A DNA stretch of 64,000 bases from Symbiodinium sp. CCMP2592 (GCA_905221615.1 CAJNDT010000140.1:232012-296011), one strand, 5' to 3'. Positions 10,567 through 21,196 are shown, numbered from the stretch's first letter. A program made the numbers and translations. Notes: generated by a model not told the origin, from the sequence alone.

Positions 10567-10674
10567 CCCAGAGACTCCAATATCCCCTAGTTAAGGCATA
10601 TTCCTTAAATGATGGTAGGAACCCTATATGGTTTAAGATATATTCTTTAATTAAGGGACATTGGAGTCTCTGGG
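10567..10674. mobile_element. Family E MITE
   Basis: Clean copy with ends CCCAGAGACTCCAATATCCC and GGACATTGGAGTCTCTGGG. Confidence 0.88.
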
Positions 10675-11185
10675 TTGAGTTGTGAGATTGGGCCCGGCTG
10701 TGGGCACTTTTTTAGGTAGGACTTTGGGTTACGATTTTGGGAAGTGGGATTGGTGGGCATGCTTTTCGTCGGAGGGTGCCACGACGGCGCCGAAGCCTGC
10801 ACCCTCCTGAACCTCAAACTAACTCATGAAGATTGGGTTTTGGAGACTGAACACGTGAACCCCGGAGCGACTTCGGTTCCTGAAACCGTAGACACCTAAC
10901 CCTCAACCCTTAAAGATTAAACCCCAAGCTAAGCCTACTGGGTGCTCGCTGCCAGGATTCTTGTTGTTTAGGGCAAGGACTGAGCACCGAGAGGATCAAG
11001 GAACTTAGTAAGTAGCTTGTGAGTTGGGATACTTCTTGCTCTTAAAAACTTTATTGTTCGAGCCCCTGATTTTTGAAAGTAGTACGCCAGGTTCACAACA
11101 TGCAACAATGCTTTAAGGGTTCAAGGTGCAACTTGAACTATCAGTGCGCTCTACTGTAAGCTGTCCATAAAGGCTCTATAAGAGC

Positions 11186-11282
11186 TACCTAACCCAGAAT
11201 AACCCACGTTTTTGGGGACTCATATAAGGAAATCATAAGAACGAACCCTAAAAAGGTAGGTTATTCAGGATAAAGGTAGGGC
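11186..11282. mobile_element. Family R MITE-like palindrome
   Basis: Imperfect inverted ends of about 40 bases (CTACCTAACCCAGAATAACC against the complement of GGTTATTCAGGATAAAGGTAGG). Single copy in the window. From 11283 to 11840 I see only telomere-like words and unsupported frames. Confidence 0.45.
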
Positions 11283-12050
11283 CTGGGGGTATGTTATAGA
11301 ACTCTAAACCAGCAGTCCTGGCATCCCCTCACGTACAGGTTCCATGTAGTTCAACCCTCAGGCTTAGGGTATAGGATTTAGGGTTTAGTGTAAAAGATAT
11401 CACAATCGAGTTCCAGAACCCTACGGGGTTCAGGGTTTAGGGTTCCAACTCCAAAATCTTAAGACCAAAACATCAACCCCGAAACCCTTCAAACGGAATG
11501 TCTCTGCAGCGTTTCGATATGAGGGACCCTTCGAACTCAGGCACTTTGAATCACTCAGAAGTAGAGGGGATTTTGGGTTTGGGCACCTTCTATCCCCAGA
11601 GAACCCTTGTTGCAAAAATCTGTATGAATGCCGAGGCAACATCGGAAAAACCAAGGTCTCGGAGTGCTGTGTGAGGAAACCTCTAACGTAGAAGCCTGAG
11701 GAAACCCCTAACGTAGAAGCCTGAATAACTGCTGTTACTATGCCATAGGGTTCCGCATTTTTTTGAGAGCGTCATATATACCGTTGCAAAATTTAGCCCC
11801 GCCCCCCCCCGCGCCCGGTGTTCTAGCAGGACCTCCTTGATCTCGAATTTTGCTTAAGTGTGTGGGAGGAGAAGGGTATATCCGTATGGTCGCCAACACT
11901 ATCACCATCATCCTCCACCGTGCACCAGGCAACCATGCACACATAGAAGCAAAACGTATGCATACAGTGCATACACTGGCTGTGTGCTTAAACGTTGGGT
12001 ATGTGTATATATATATATGTACGTACATGAAGTTGCACACATGCATTCAC

Positions 12051-12101
12051 GGATGGATGGATGGATGGATGGATGGATGGATGGATGGATGGATGGATGG
12101 A
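12051..12101. repeat. GGAT microsatellite
   Basis: Almost pure (GGAT)12. All frames through it give artefactual MDGW or SIHP peptides. Confidence 0.95.
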
Positions 12102-12222
12102 CATAACAACGTACATGTAGGAAGGCAAGATGTATGCAGACCCGATACAAAAAGCAACCCCAAGTCCTGAACCCTTGCCCGTATACATCTTAAATCCTAA
12201 ACTCTAAAACCTAAATCCTTAG

Positions 12223-12335
12223 CTTGTGCGTGAGCAAGCGAACATCTGCGGCCTGGCAAATGCCAAATGAAACGACCTCAGAATCCGCTGAGGTCGTGCG
12301 AAGTCGGAGGTGGAAGAGGATCGGCGACCGGTTGG
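12223..12335 (+). CDS. Candidate internal exon, gene with 12647 exon
   Basis: A CCTTAG acceptor precedes the open frame SKRTSAAWQMPNETTSESAE, then VVRSRRWKRIGDRLG, which ends exactly at a consensus GTAAGT donor (12336). Composition is Ser/Arg-rich like the next candidate exon about 300 bp downstream, so the two probably belong to one gene. No family recognised. Confidence 0.45.
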
Positions 12336-12520
12336 GTAAGTTTAATGTCGAGGTCTGAGTTATGTTCAAGCATCCGCTTATAGTCCCTGTCTGATGATGT
12401 CATCATATATCCCAGAACCCCATTGGAGCATGGGGGACTAGGGCGGCTCGGGTTGGCGATTGCAGCGGGGTTTTAGTTCTGAGTTCAGGATTTCGGCCTT
12501 AGGATGCGTTTAGGGTTGAA

Positions 12521-12972
12521 GTGCTTTCTGAACAGCCAGCAAAACCATTCATAGCTATCCCCACAGTTTACTTGCGTAGACGGGTGGATCATAGAGGGGT
12601 TAGCCTGTTTCTTTTTACCGGGGTTAAAGTAGAGTTGCCGTTGCAGAAGGAAGTGGCTCCGGCCACTCCTGGCGTCACGACACCAGGGTCTTCTCCACCG
12701 GGCATTGAACGTCGCGACCGCTCGCGCAGGTCTTTGCAGGTGTGCCGGCCAGCTACGGAGACTGACCGGGCTGCGGTCACTCCTGACATCACAGCTCCTG
12801 GATCTTCCCCACCTGGTCTTGCGCGCAAGGACCGTATGCGTCGAACTCTGTTGGATGAAGTCGGGAAGGGGGCAGCAACAGGTGGACGTGAAGCGGATGT
12901 GGGAGCTGGTGCCGATGGCACTTCGAGGGCTCCACCAAAGGCCTCAATAAACGCATGTGCCTTAAACTTAAA
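12521..12972 (+). CDS. Candidate exon with repeated Pro/Ser/Arg module
   Basis: The open frame is longest here. The credible coding part starts after a TTGCCGTTGCAG acceptor near 12646. It holds two copies of a 26-residue module, APATPGVTTPGSSPPGIERR... and AAVTPDITAPGSSPPGLARK..., each followed by a basic RxxRRxL stretch. It is likely a disordered, basic region. The frame then enters a family B MITE at 12974, so the C-terminal 25 residues of the frame are element-derived and the real exon must end before that. Confidence 0.45.
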
Positions 12973-12973
12973 T

Positions 12974-13078
12974 GGGAGTTTCCGACAATTAGGGGTACCG
13001 CCGTATTTTGGGGTCCTTAGAGTAAGGATCCTACTTTTCAGGGTACTGTATTAGGGTCCCCTATTTTCGGAAACTCCC
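12974..13078. mobile_element. Family B MITE, TSD AAAT
   Basis: Family B begins GGGAGTTTCCGAAAATAGGG and ends with the complement, around GTACCCTAAATAGTAGGATC. It is flanked by perfect AAAT (12970-12973 and 13079-13082). Confidence 0.92.
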
Positions 13079-13760
13079 AAATCGGACCGTTGACACAGTT
13101 TGGCGTACATTCCTCGACTCAAGGCTTGGGAGCTTTTTTCCTTGGAACCGGCATTCCTAGACAGCATTGGATCCTTGTGGGTCATGGTTCCTATCGAGAC
13201 CATTGAATTTCCGTATGAACTTATCTCCAACCCTGTACCGGGATGAGCCTTCACAAATGTGCATGTACCAGGATGTACCAAACCCAAAACCCCATGTAAG
13301 CACCGCAAGCCAACCCCAGTTCAATACATGTCTATAGCCCGCAGAAGCAGCTTGAAACCCTGTAAGGGTCGCAAAACCTTATCAAAAGCAAGCACGCCTC
13401 ACAGCCCTCGATCCTGAGGTGGCGTTTAGGGTTTAGGGGTTTCGGGTGCAGGGTTTAAGAAACTCTACAACCTCAAGAGCTTAATGCTCACAGCACAGAA
13501 GTACGCGCAAACGCGATGACAAGCCGTATATAAAGCCCTGATGCAGACCGTATCAAGCCTGACAGACCTTGGTGAATACATACGAAAGGTGAAAAAAGGC
13601 CCTCGAAAGCAGGTAGAATCCTGGAAGACCCTATGAAGAAGAATTGATAAAGCCCAGAAAAGCCCTTCAGGGAATGACACAAGTACAGTCCTTAAGGACC
13701 CTGGGAAAAAGTTGCAGCTGTGAAGCAGCACAAGACGCTGACAACGAAAAACAGTACTCT

Positions 13761-13867
13761 CTCAGAGATCCCAATACCCCTTAATTCAGGATTATACCTT
13801 AAATTCTAGGGGCTTCAGATTATGATTTAAGGAATCTTCCTTACTTAAGGGGTATTGGATTCTCTGG
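13761..13867. mobile_element. Family E MITE
   Basis: Ends CTCAGAGATCCCAATACCCC / GGGGTATTGGATTCTCTGGG, followed by a short CCCTAAA tract. Confidence 0.75.
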
Positions 13868-13909
13868 GCTGAAGCTCTGACCCTAAACCCTGAACCCTAA
13901 ACCCTAAAC

Positions 13910-14058
13910 CCCCCAAGAAAGATCCAACACCCTCAGGAACCAAACTTGAACCCTGGCAGAATATATGGGCGTCAATAATCACCTATACCATCGTGGGGGT
14001 TCCTTATTATAGTTATAGTAGTTCTCTGAAGCCCCCAAGAAAGATCCAACACCCTCAG
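13910..14058. repeat. 27-bp direct repeat around half an H element
   Basis: CCCCCAAGAAAGATCCAACA plus CCCTCAG occurs perfectly at 13910-13936 and 14032-14058. Between them lies a left-half family H sequence (13963-14030). Confidence 0.8.
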
Positions 14059-14161
14059 CTCAGGGGTACTTAGAAATAGTTTTTAATTTTCGGTTGTTAT
14101 AATCCCTAAGAAACAGCAAAAACTATAATTTTTGCTAGGGTTCTAAGTTCAGTATGGTCAG

Positions 14162-14257
14162 GAGCCCTCGCGGCTCATTTTCTTCTGCTCCGTCGCCACG
14201 GCCGAGATTCCACGGAGTATTCTTCGCCTCTGCTTCTGCCCGGGCCTCGGAGGGTTT
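14162..14257 (+). CDS. Candidate internal exon, unknown gene
   Basis: A TATGGTCAG|G acceptor is followed by EPSRLIFFCSVATAEIPRSI and LRLCFCPGLGG, with almost every third position G or C. The donor is not clear (TAG at 14258). Confidence 0.38.
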
Positions 14258-14407
14258 TAGTCTAAGCTTAGAAGTAGGTAGGGGCCCCTAATATGGACCC
14301 TTAGGCCTTTTTGAGGGAGTTCTTGGGACCCTTAAGAGTCTCCTCATGGTTTTGGGGGGCTCTGGGGGATTTCAGGTGATTCGGATTGTAGAGTTTAGGG
14401 GTTAAGG

Positions 14408-14530
14408 GTTTAGGGCTTCGGATTTTAGGGTTTAGGGCTTCGGATTTTAGGGTTTAGGGCTTCGGATTTTAGGGTTTAGGGCTTAGGATTTTAGGGTTTA
14501 GGGCTTAGGATTTTAGGGTTTAGGGGCTTA
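14408..14530. repeat. 22-bp TTTAGGG-derived tandem
   Basis: About 5.5 copies of GGATTTTAGGGTTTAGGGCT plus TC/TA: telomere units built into a longer tandem period. Confidence 0.9.
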
Positions 14531-14539
14531 GGATCTAGA

Positions 14540-15350
14540 AGTCTAGAGCTGTTGGGCTTTACAGCGTGTTGGGATTTTAGGATGCTTTAAAAGCGCTAGG
14601 GTTAGTCAAAGCCCGCGGAGCCGTAGACAATACAGGCAGCCTCAGTGGAGCGTAATTTCAAACAGATTGTTCCAACTGTCTGAAGCTCCACGCAGTAGGT
14701 TCCAGAGAAAGATATGAGGGATGATAAAAAACACGGAGGGCAGCTTTTAAAGTAGAAGCGCCCGAAAGGTGAAAGCAATCGATTTCCTTTTAAATGATAA
14801 GAGTAAAATGAAACGATAAGGAATATGTGACACATCCAACAGTTTCAAAGTCATCCAAAGTATTGTAGAGTAGAAAAAACGATAACGCTGTTGGGGGACA
14901 AGCAGATGGATACGGAATTTTCACGCATCCCCATATGTGTTTAGGTATTGGCACCCCTGCTTACAGGATCATGGAACTTAGTATCTAGGGTTGCAAACAG
15001 GGTAACTATACTTACTTGTATGACAACATGTACTCCCAGTTACGATACTTCCATCCTGACTGACTACGTCTCACCATCCTCCGAGTACCTATCTGAGACT
15101 GCAACCACGGTCCTTACACCCACGCTTTTTGGGTGCACTTAGCAGCATGGGAAAAATGTCCGGACGAATAGGAAAACCTCGGTTATACCAAAACTTACAT
15201 CTCTTGTATGATCTGGTTCCATCTTCTCTGGTTCCATACGCCCACAACCCTGAAGCCTACAAACCTAAGCCCAAAGTCCTAACCTCAATGCTCCTGCTGA
15301 CTCCTCTGTTACGTCAGCAAACAGTGTAAAGCCGTGTAAAACCCTACTGC
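14540..15350. other. No supported gene
   Basis: Several medium open frames of no convincing codon bias and no element ends. I see nothing definite. Confidence 0.35.
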
Positions 15351-15353
15351 ACC

Positions 15354-15414
15354 ACCCTAAATAGTAGGATCCTTATTGTAAGGACCCCAAGGTACCCCTA
15401 ATTTTCGGAAACCC
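15354..15414. mobile_element. Family B MITE, left-truncated
   Basis: Right 60% only: ACCCTAAATAGTAGGATCCT through TTTTCGGAAACCCCC. Confidence 0.75.
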
Positions 15415-15556
15415 CCATATCAGGCCCCTGAACCCCAAACATTGAATTCCGTCAAGTCCTTGTAAAATCCTACAAAGCTGGCATTCAGATTCTAGTCATC
15501 CTCTGCAATCCAGACCTTCAACCCTACACCCTAAACCCGTAAACCTATACTCTACT

Positions 15557-15639
15557 ATAGGGGCTTAAATAATTACCAATACGATTGTAGTATAGTATAA
15601 TATACCCCCAAACCCTATTCCAATTATTAAGGCCCCTGT
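15557..15639. mobile_element. Family H MITE, short form
   Basis: Ends TATAGGGGCTTAAATAATTA and AATTATTAAGGCCCCTGTA. It stops about 20 bp before a candidate exon. Confidence 0.75.
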
Positions 15640-15661
15640 ATTATGTCTTTGGTCCTGAACT

Positions 15662-15773
15662 GAAGTCCAAGAAGGCATTCAGAACGTGGCGGCTTTCTTC
15701 GGGATCGCCATCGACGACCCGGCAGTCCGAAAGGAGCTCGACATCAGAGCCTCAGCCGGAGCGCTAAAATCTT
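15662..15773 (+). CDS. Candidate internal exon between two MITEs
   Basis: The frame reads EVQEGIQNVAAFFGIAIDDP followed by AVRKELDIRASAGALK, with GC-rich third positions and a helix-rich character. TGA lies immediately upstream. It is sandwiched between a family H element (to 15639) and a family N element (from about 15770), with no room for ordinary intron sequence on either side. No family recognised. Confidence 0.45.
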
Positions 15774-15866
15774 TGTCATAGTTGGGCAACATTTTACATG
15801 TTTATGGGTACTTAAACCCAATAAGGAATGAAAATTTAAGTTTTTAATCCTATCCCAACCATGAAC
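15770..15866. mobile_element. Family N MITE
   Basis: Ends TCTTTGTCATAGTTGGG and TCCCAACCATGAACTAGA. A second copy lies at 59694. Confidence 0.75.
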
Positions 15867-15924
15867 TAGAAATGGGGACCTGCATGTATAGGTTTTGAAT
15901 TAGGGTTTAAGAGTTTAGGGTTTC

Positions 15925-16130
15925 TGGGGGCCTGAATATGTAGATTGTTGGTTTAGAGTATATGCGGCCTGAATGTATAGATTTTGCTGTAGGGTTCAAG
16001 GGCTTAGATTTTAGTGTGTAACGGCCTGAATGAATAGAACAGGCTATGTATGCTGCTTTGAAGGGATTTATAGGATTGCTTACAGGGTTTAGGGTTGGGG
16101 GTCCTGAACGAAAGGATTTTAGTTCTAAAG
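15925..16130. repeat. Degenerate GCCTGAATGTATAGATTTT repeats
   Basis: Four or five diverged copies at irregular spacing, interleaved with TTTAGGG words. A similar unit occurs once after the poly-G run at 7382. The stretch 16131-16500 shows no clear gene. Confidence 0.55.
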
Positions 16131-16574
16131 TGTCTTTATACAATCCTTTCTATACAAGGTCTTTAAAGGTTTGAATATGGCTTCAAGTGTGGCTTATCTG
16201 ATTTCTTTCTGGACTGTAACCCCCATGTCCTAAATATAGCAGAATACCGTTACTAGTTGTTAGGAGCCTGTTGCGAAACGACTTAGTGTCCCAGGGGTTA
16301 TGTCAGGGCTGCGACCAGGCTGCAGACGGGCTTAGAGGGGTGTTCTTACGAGATTGTTGGAGTGCTTACGAGATTATTGATTTCTTAAGGGTGTTTTTTG
16401 CGTTCTTTCAGGACTACATTAAGCCGGATCCTCAACATAAGGGCTTAAACAAGGGATCTGACGCCCTAAACCCGATCTTCATTGTAGACGCTTGACCCCC
16501 TTATAGAACCCTCATAGAACCTATAGATCCAACCCGTAAGTGAAGCCTTAAAGAACCCCTATAGAACCCCTATA

Positions 16575-16669
16575 CAGTAGAAGCCAGAAAGTTGGAATAT
16601 CATTATCGTAGCCCCTTTAAGGTAAATTATAGGGGATCCTACCATTAATCCATATTCCAACCTTCTGGA
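16575..16669. mobile_element. Family G MITE
   Basis: Left end CAGTAGAAGCCAGAAAGTTG. The right end is the variant CCAACCTTCTGGAGTTCCCT, which also terminates the tandem array that follows. Confidence 0.82.
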
Positions 16670-16671
16670 GT

Positions 16672-17185
16672 TCCCTTTGAAGGAGCCCTAAAGTACCCTT
16701 ATAGTACCCTTGTAGATCCCTTAAAGGAGCCCTAAAGTACCCTTATAGTACCCTTGTAGATCCCTTTAAAGGAGCCCTAAAGTACCCTTATAGTACCCTT
16801 GTAGATCCCTTTAAAGGAGCCCTAAAGTACCCTTATAGTACCCTTGTAGATCCCTTAAAGGAGCCCTAAAGTACCCTTATAGTACCCTTGTAGATCCCTT
16901 AAAGGAGCCCTAAAGTACCCTTATAGTACCCTTGTAGATCCCTTAAAGGAGCCCTAAAGTACCCTTATAGTACCCTTGTAGATCCCTTAAAGGAGCCCTA
17001 AAGTACCCTTATAGTACCCTTGTAGATCCCTTAAAGGAGCCCTAAAGTACCCTTATAGTACCCTTGTAGATCCCTTAAAGGAGCCCTAAAGTACCCTTAT
17101 AGTACCCTTGTAGATCCCTTAAAGGAGCCCTAAAGTACCCTTATAGTACCCTTGTAGATCCCTTAAAGGAGCCCTAAAGTACCCT
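16672..17185. repeat. 44-bp minisatellite, about 11.7 copies
   Basis: Nearly identical 44-bp units (CCCTTATAGTACCCTTGTAG plus ATCCCTTAAAGGAGCCCTAAAG words). The array is flanked by TTCTGGAGTTCCCTTT on both sides (16664 and 17188), so it expanded within a duplicated MITE end. Vocabulary is related to the 35-bp array at 1141. Confidence 0.93.
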
Positions 17186-17220
17186 ACTTTCTGGAGTTCC
17201 CTTTAGATCCATCCTTGAAG

Positions 17221-17278
17221 GGAAGGGGCCGACTGGTCTTGCTAAGTCCCTTAGCGTTGTCGGCCGAGCCCAGGCTGA
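17221..17278 (+). CDS. Possible small exon
   Basis: After CTTGAAG|G the frame GKGPTGLAKSLSVVGRAQAD is open. GC-rich island of 58 bp between the tandem array and a CCCAAACC-rich tract (17281-17375). Confidence 0.22.
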
Positions 17279-17380
17279 CTCCCAAAACCCCCAACCCCAA
17301 ACCCCACAATCTGTGCCCCAAAAACCCAAAACCCTGAACCCCCAAACCCTAAGCCCAAAGCCCCTAAACCCTAAAAAAAG

Positions 17381-17470
17381 TCAGGCACCATCATGGGTGA
17401 GCGGCGAATTTCGAACAGCTCCTTCATGTCCGGCGTTTCCCAGGCCGAGTTGGGTTTCGCGCTTTTGCGG
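17381..17470 (+). CDS. Candidate internal exon, unknown gene
   Basis: From an AAAAG acceptor the frame reads SGTIMGERRISNSSFMSGVS and QAELGFALLR, with strong GC3, and stops at a GCGG|GTTTAG donor. No family recognised. Confidence 0.4.
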
Positions 17471-17522
17471 GTTTAGGGGGTGTGCGGATTGCTTAGGGCT
17501 TAGGGAGTGAGGTTTTGCATAT

Positions 17523-17624
17523 GGGTGGTTGTCAAAAATATGGCCCCTAATTGGTACCCTAAATATAGGGGTGCGGTATTATAGTAAGGACCCAAAAAAG
17601 GGACCATAATTTCGGCAACCATCC
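17523..17624. mobile_element. Family C MITE, TSD ATAT
   Basis: GGGTGGTTGTCAAAAATATG to CAACCATCC, with ATAT directly outside both ends. Confidence 0.88.
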
Positions 17625-17913
17625 ATATAGGGATTTTAACCTGAGGCTGATTATTTTGCGAGCTTCCGGGTTTAGGATTTACGAGTGCAGGGTGTAGGGT
17701 CATCGGCCATTGCGGTAAGAGCACCCAAAAAGCTGCGTTCCAGAACGCCTTGACTGCGAGATCTATCAGAAAGCAACTTACTTGTCGGGTCTAGGTGTGC
17801 ACCATCATAGAAGTCAATGCAGAATCCGAGTAGGAAGAGAAGCGTTTCTCGCTGGCGTCGAAGAAGTCTTGCTTCATTCCAGGTGATCTTGAGGTTCCAG
17901 ATGCACGCAGCGT

Positions 17914-18019
17914 ACTAGGATGCTCAGTTATTCCCTGTTTGTAGTCCTAGGTTCCTCATAAAGCTCCCCAATACCAAAAGGGGAGCCCGCGTTTATTCCT
18001 AGGTTACTGGGCATCTTAG
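17914..18019. mobile_element. Family K MITE
   Basis: Family K runs CTAGG...CCTTATTCC...TTTTTATTCCTAGGTTACT...CTTAG. This copy is flanked by CGTA/TGTA (3 of 4 match) and touches the next candidate exon. Confidence 0.75.
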
Positions 18020-18024
18020 TGTAG

Positions 18025-18181
18025 CATCCTTGAACACTGCCAGGCCGACGACAAAAGTTCAGTTGCAGCTGTGGTTCAGGCAATCTCTGAAAGTGTCGAG
18101 TTGCCTCAGAGCCCGTCAAGCAGGAGATCACGGAGAAAGTCAAGGATTGAGTACGTAGTTCGTACTGCAAGCATAGAGTGA
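18025..18181 (+). CDS. Candidate exon next to a K MITE
   Basis: Right after the K element's TGTAG the frame reads HCQADDKSSVAAVVQAISES and then VELPQSPSSRRSRRKSRIEY, with TGA at 18179-18181. A GTAGTT donor near 18155 could end it earlier. The acidic/helical then Ser-Arg-rich composition is protein-like. The acceptor AG appears to be supplied by the MITE's target duplication. Confidence 0.45.
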
Positions 18182-18189
18182 AGATGTTG

Positions 18190-18665
18190 CATGTCGGATA
18201 AAGCCAGCTAGGGTATTTACAATTCCACTTACTAGCTATTTACAAGGTCCTGTAATCCAAACTTGTCCAGGGATCTGAAAGCAACACTACCCACGATACG
18301 GGCTGCATGGGATATACCTTCTGATGGCTGATGCGGATTTTGGCCATCAGCCGTAGCTTAGTACCACTGTTTTTTCCAACTTCCTTAACGTTTGGCTCAT
18401 GCGCCTCAGGTTTGGTTCAGGCTCATGACCGGAGTCCTCGAACCCACAGCCAAAGCTCAAGCACAAAAGATCCATGATACTGACCCTAAACCCCTAAATC
18501 CCTAAATCCCTGAAAGCCCTCATAAGAAGGTTTACAGGAAACCGTAAAGGATCCTTCATAGGAGGGGTCCCTCCTGGCGCCTTACAGCCGCAAGCCGACA
18601 GCAGGTTGTCGAATCGGGTACCTGAAAGCCCGCAATCCTGAACCTTAAGCCCAGGTCAGGTACTT
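18190..18665. other. No supported gene
   Basis: Mixed sequence with CCCTAAA words and no convincing coding frame. Confidence 0.35.
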
Positions 18666-18669
18666 TGAT

Positions 18670-18746
18670 TTAGATAGTGAACGGGGGAACTTTAACATTT
18701 TGGCCTTGTATATTAGCTCTATCTTCTAAAGTTTGAACCTTTTTGG
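18670..18746. mobile_element. Family O element
   Basis: TTTAGATAGTGAACGGGGGA through TTGGCC to ATCTTCTAAAGTTTGAACC. A second copy is at 24985. From 18747 to 19195 nothing else is clear apart from a left-half F-like fragment near 19003. Confidence 0.55.
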
Positions 18747-19199
18747 GGCCCGGTTGTTGAAGAAGAGAGTTGAAGCTCTCAACCCTAAGCTCGAACCAGG
18801 TAGATGAGCTTGTGGACGAGCTTGGACATGCGAAGCCACCAGCAGAGCCAGAGGCAGGAAAACTTATTCTAGTTATTGTAAGCTTTATACGAAAGAGCCC
18901 GCAGAACCATGAAAAACTTTTACAGAAACCTTAGAGTGACCCCGTTTGCCCCATGAGAAAGGAGCCCAGGTTCAGACTTCCCCAGGCCACCCCTTCATTT
19001 GTCACTTAGAAGATCATGGGACATAGTAGCTTTAAGGGCTCCTTAAAGGGATTCGACAAGGAACATATAGGGATGTAGTAATGTCGGGCGTATAGGATCA
19101 GCCCTAAAGCCTAAACACTGGCTCCTTAAGAAGGGTTCTAAAAGGGAACTCCAGGGGCTTACGGCGCAAAGGATAATGTCACTTAGAGGCTAGGGGTAC

Positions 19200-19300
19200 G
19201 GCTGATGACATAAATCCTGCATTATCTTTATTAAGGACCCTAAACTATGGGAATTATGGTGTACTCCTTAGTATGGGTAATGCAGGATTTATATCATCCA
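19200..19300. mobile_element. Family A MITE
   Basis: Ends GGCTGATGACATAAATCCTG / GCAGGATTTATATCATCCAC. DNA at 19320-19440 resembles a decayed family F copy. Confidence 0.82.
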
Positions 19301-19587
19301 CCCTAGTTGGTGTACTTCCCTCCTTACTTCTAAGCCCGATGTTGGGATGTAGTAAGTAAGGAGATAAGTACCGATTACAAGTAGTTGCAAGTGTAGTTAT
19401 CCTATTTAGAGCCCTAGTTACTGAGTCCCTTAGACCCTCTGTGCTATAACCCCCAACCTCTAACTATGACCATGTCCCCTGCATGATAAAACAACCATCG
19501 TCCAGTCCCTTGAGCTTCGAATGAAGTTGTATCATAAGTTGATGAAACCCCGCTGCAAATCTTATGGAACCCAGTGCCTCGTAAAAT

Positions 19588-19604
19588 CACACACACACAC
19601 ACAC
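19588..19604. repeat. CA microsatellite
   Basis: (CA)8.5, followed by a long CCCTAAA-like tract (19609-19720). Confidence 0.9.
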
Positions 19605-19721
19605 TTTTAAACTCTAAGCCCCCATACCCTAAGCCTCAAACCCCTAAACACAAACCCCCGTAAATACCTAAACCCCAAACCCCAAATCCCTAAACCCCCA
19701 AACCCCCCTAAACCCATAAAC

Positions 19722-19815
19722 TTCCTCCATTCCCTACTACCCTAAACCCTAAACCCTACTACAGTACCTTAAACCCTAAACCCCATTCCTCCATTCCCTA
19801 GTAACCAAAGGTAAG
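19722..19815. mobile_element. Family D MITE, rearranged around telomere units
   Basis: Two copies of CCTCCATTCCCTA are present (19723 and 19788), with three short CCCTAAACCCTAAACCC blocks between them. Only the right end (TAACCAAAGGTAAG) is intact. The next candidate exon begins 16 bases later. Confidence 0.7.
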
Positions 19816-19830
19816 TACACTTCTGCCCAG

Positions 19831-19883
19831 GGCATCTTACGGCTCAGTGGCGCGGAACATCGGCCAAGTGTTCTCGGACGCTG
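19831..19883 (+). CDS. Candidate small exon after a D MITE
   Basis: A consensus acceptor (CACTTCTGCCCAG|G) lies 15 bases after the D element. The frame ASYGSVARNIGQVFSDAG has GC-rich third positions and ends at CTG|GTCAGC. Confidence 0.36.
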
Positions 19884-19889
19884 GTCAGC

Positions 19890-20160
19890 TAGAATCTATA
19901 GTCTCCTTAGGAATTATTCTTTATTTATGTTCATATAAAACCCAACAGACTATTCAAGATGGTATTTTTATTATGGTTCTAGGGCGGGGTGTAGTAACTT
20001 GGGGGCCTTATTAATGAGAACAGGGTCTTGGAGCCCATTGTACTGTATTTCAAAGGCCCCTATATTAGTCCTCTCAGGGATTCTGTTCGTATAAGACCAA
20101 AGAGAATACTCAAAATACTGCTTTATTTGGTTTCTGAGGGGGGTTATAGTCAGAAGTTCG
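19890..20160. other. Decayed H-like sequences
   Basis: Two stretches (about 19900-20000 and 20010-20085) carry family H words such as AAAGGCCCCTATATTAG and TTATTAATGAGAACAGGG. No gene. Confidence 0.4.
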
Positions 20161-20250
20161 AGAACCCAGAGACTCCAATGTAAAGGAACCCTTCTAAGCG
20201 ATCCGTACGGGCCCGCTTGAGGGATCTAGAGGATTTAGGATTTAGGGCTC

Positions 20251-20341
20251 CCCAGAGACTCCAATAATATTCCAGGGGGTATACTTTAAATCATGTTAGG
20301 AAGGTTCTAGAAGGGTTCAAAGAGTCGCATATGGAGTCTGA
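20251..20341. mobile_element. Family E MITE, decayed
   Basis: Good left end CCCAGAGACTCCAATAATAT. The right end is degenerate (GCATATGGAGTCTGACT). A second isolated left end is at 20164. Confidence 0.5.
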
Positions 20342-20692
20342 CTGATAGAGGGTTTAGGGTTTGGGCTTGCACTTTGAAGTTTAGGTTTGGCGTTTGAAGT
20401 TTACGATTAGCACGGCTACGTTATATCTGCTTAGGCACTGTCTTTTGAGACGAAATAATGCCCACCGGCCTGTCGGGTCGCACGATACTCATGGCCCTGC
20501 TTTGACGAGGTCTTTGGAAGGCCCATAAATAGCCCTGAACTCTTCTTCGCTAAACCCGAAATCCAAGAAGCCTAAACCCTGTAACAACCTAGGTAGGCCT
20601 TTGGGATATTTTATATTTTCCCGTATTGGGCTTAATAGGACCCTATTTACGAATATTTTTCAGAGGCTTTCAAGGGACAATCTTGTAAGCTG

Positions 20693-20775
20693 CCGCCGAG
20701 GATCCACGCAGTCTCCGCTGCTCCAGCAGATCGTAGGCCCGGACACAGAAGCGAGCAGTCTTGGAGGATCATAGG
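20693..20775 (-). CDS. Candidate exon, unknown gene
   Basis: The minus frame SKTARFCVRAYDLLEQRRLR plus GSSAAAYK has GC-rich third positions. Plus frames are also open, and splice borders are weak. Confidence 0.28.
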
Positions 20776-21196
20776 ACCCCCAGACCCCCCCGGGAGGATC
20801 TAGCAAGTAGATACCCTAATTTTGGAGCCTTATGCTTCTAGGGGTACTTTATTTTTGGAACTCCCATTAAGGGATTTACTTTTTGGATCCTCCCAAAGAT
20901 CTGGGTAGCAGGTAGGGACATAAGGAATTTTGCCAGGTTCATGAGAGATTAGAAGAATAGTTACCAGAGATATACAAGCCTACTTACTAAGTTCGTTGAT
21001 CCTTCGAGCAGGCATGCACCCAGAGCGCCCAACACCCCTCAGTTAAAGAAGAAGCCTTGGATTACAGGGGGCCTTTACTACTCCTCAACAGAGTAGATTC
21101 CAGGGTTGAGGGGTTTAGGGTTTAGGGATTACGGGGTATTGGGCTCTCTGTGTAGAAACAAAAGACTCCGAAACCGCTGAACTAAGGGGCGTTTTT

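Noticed and set aside
11850-12170. MDGW/SIHP repeat proteins on both strands
   Set aside because: Produced by the (GGAT)n microsatellite in every frame.
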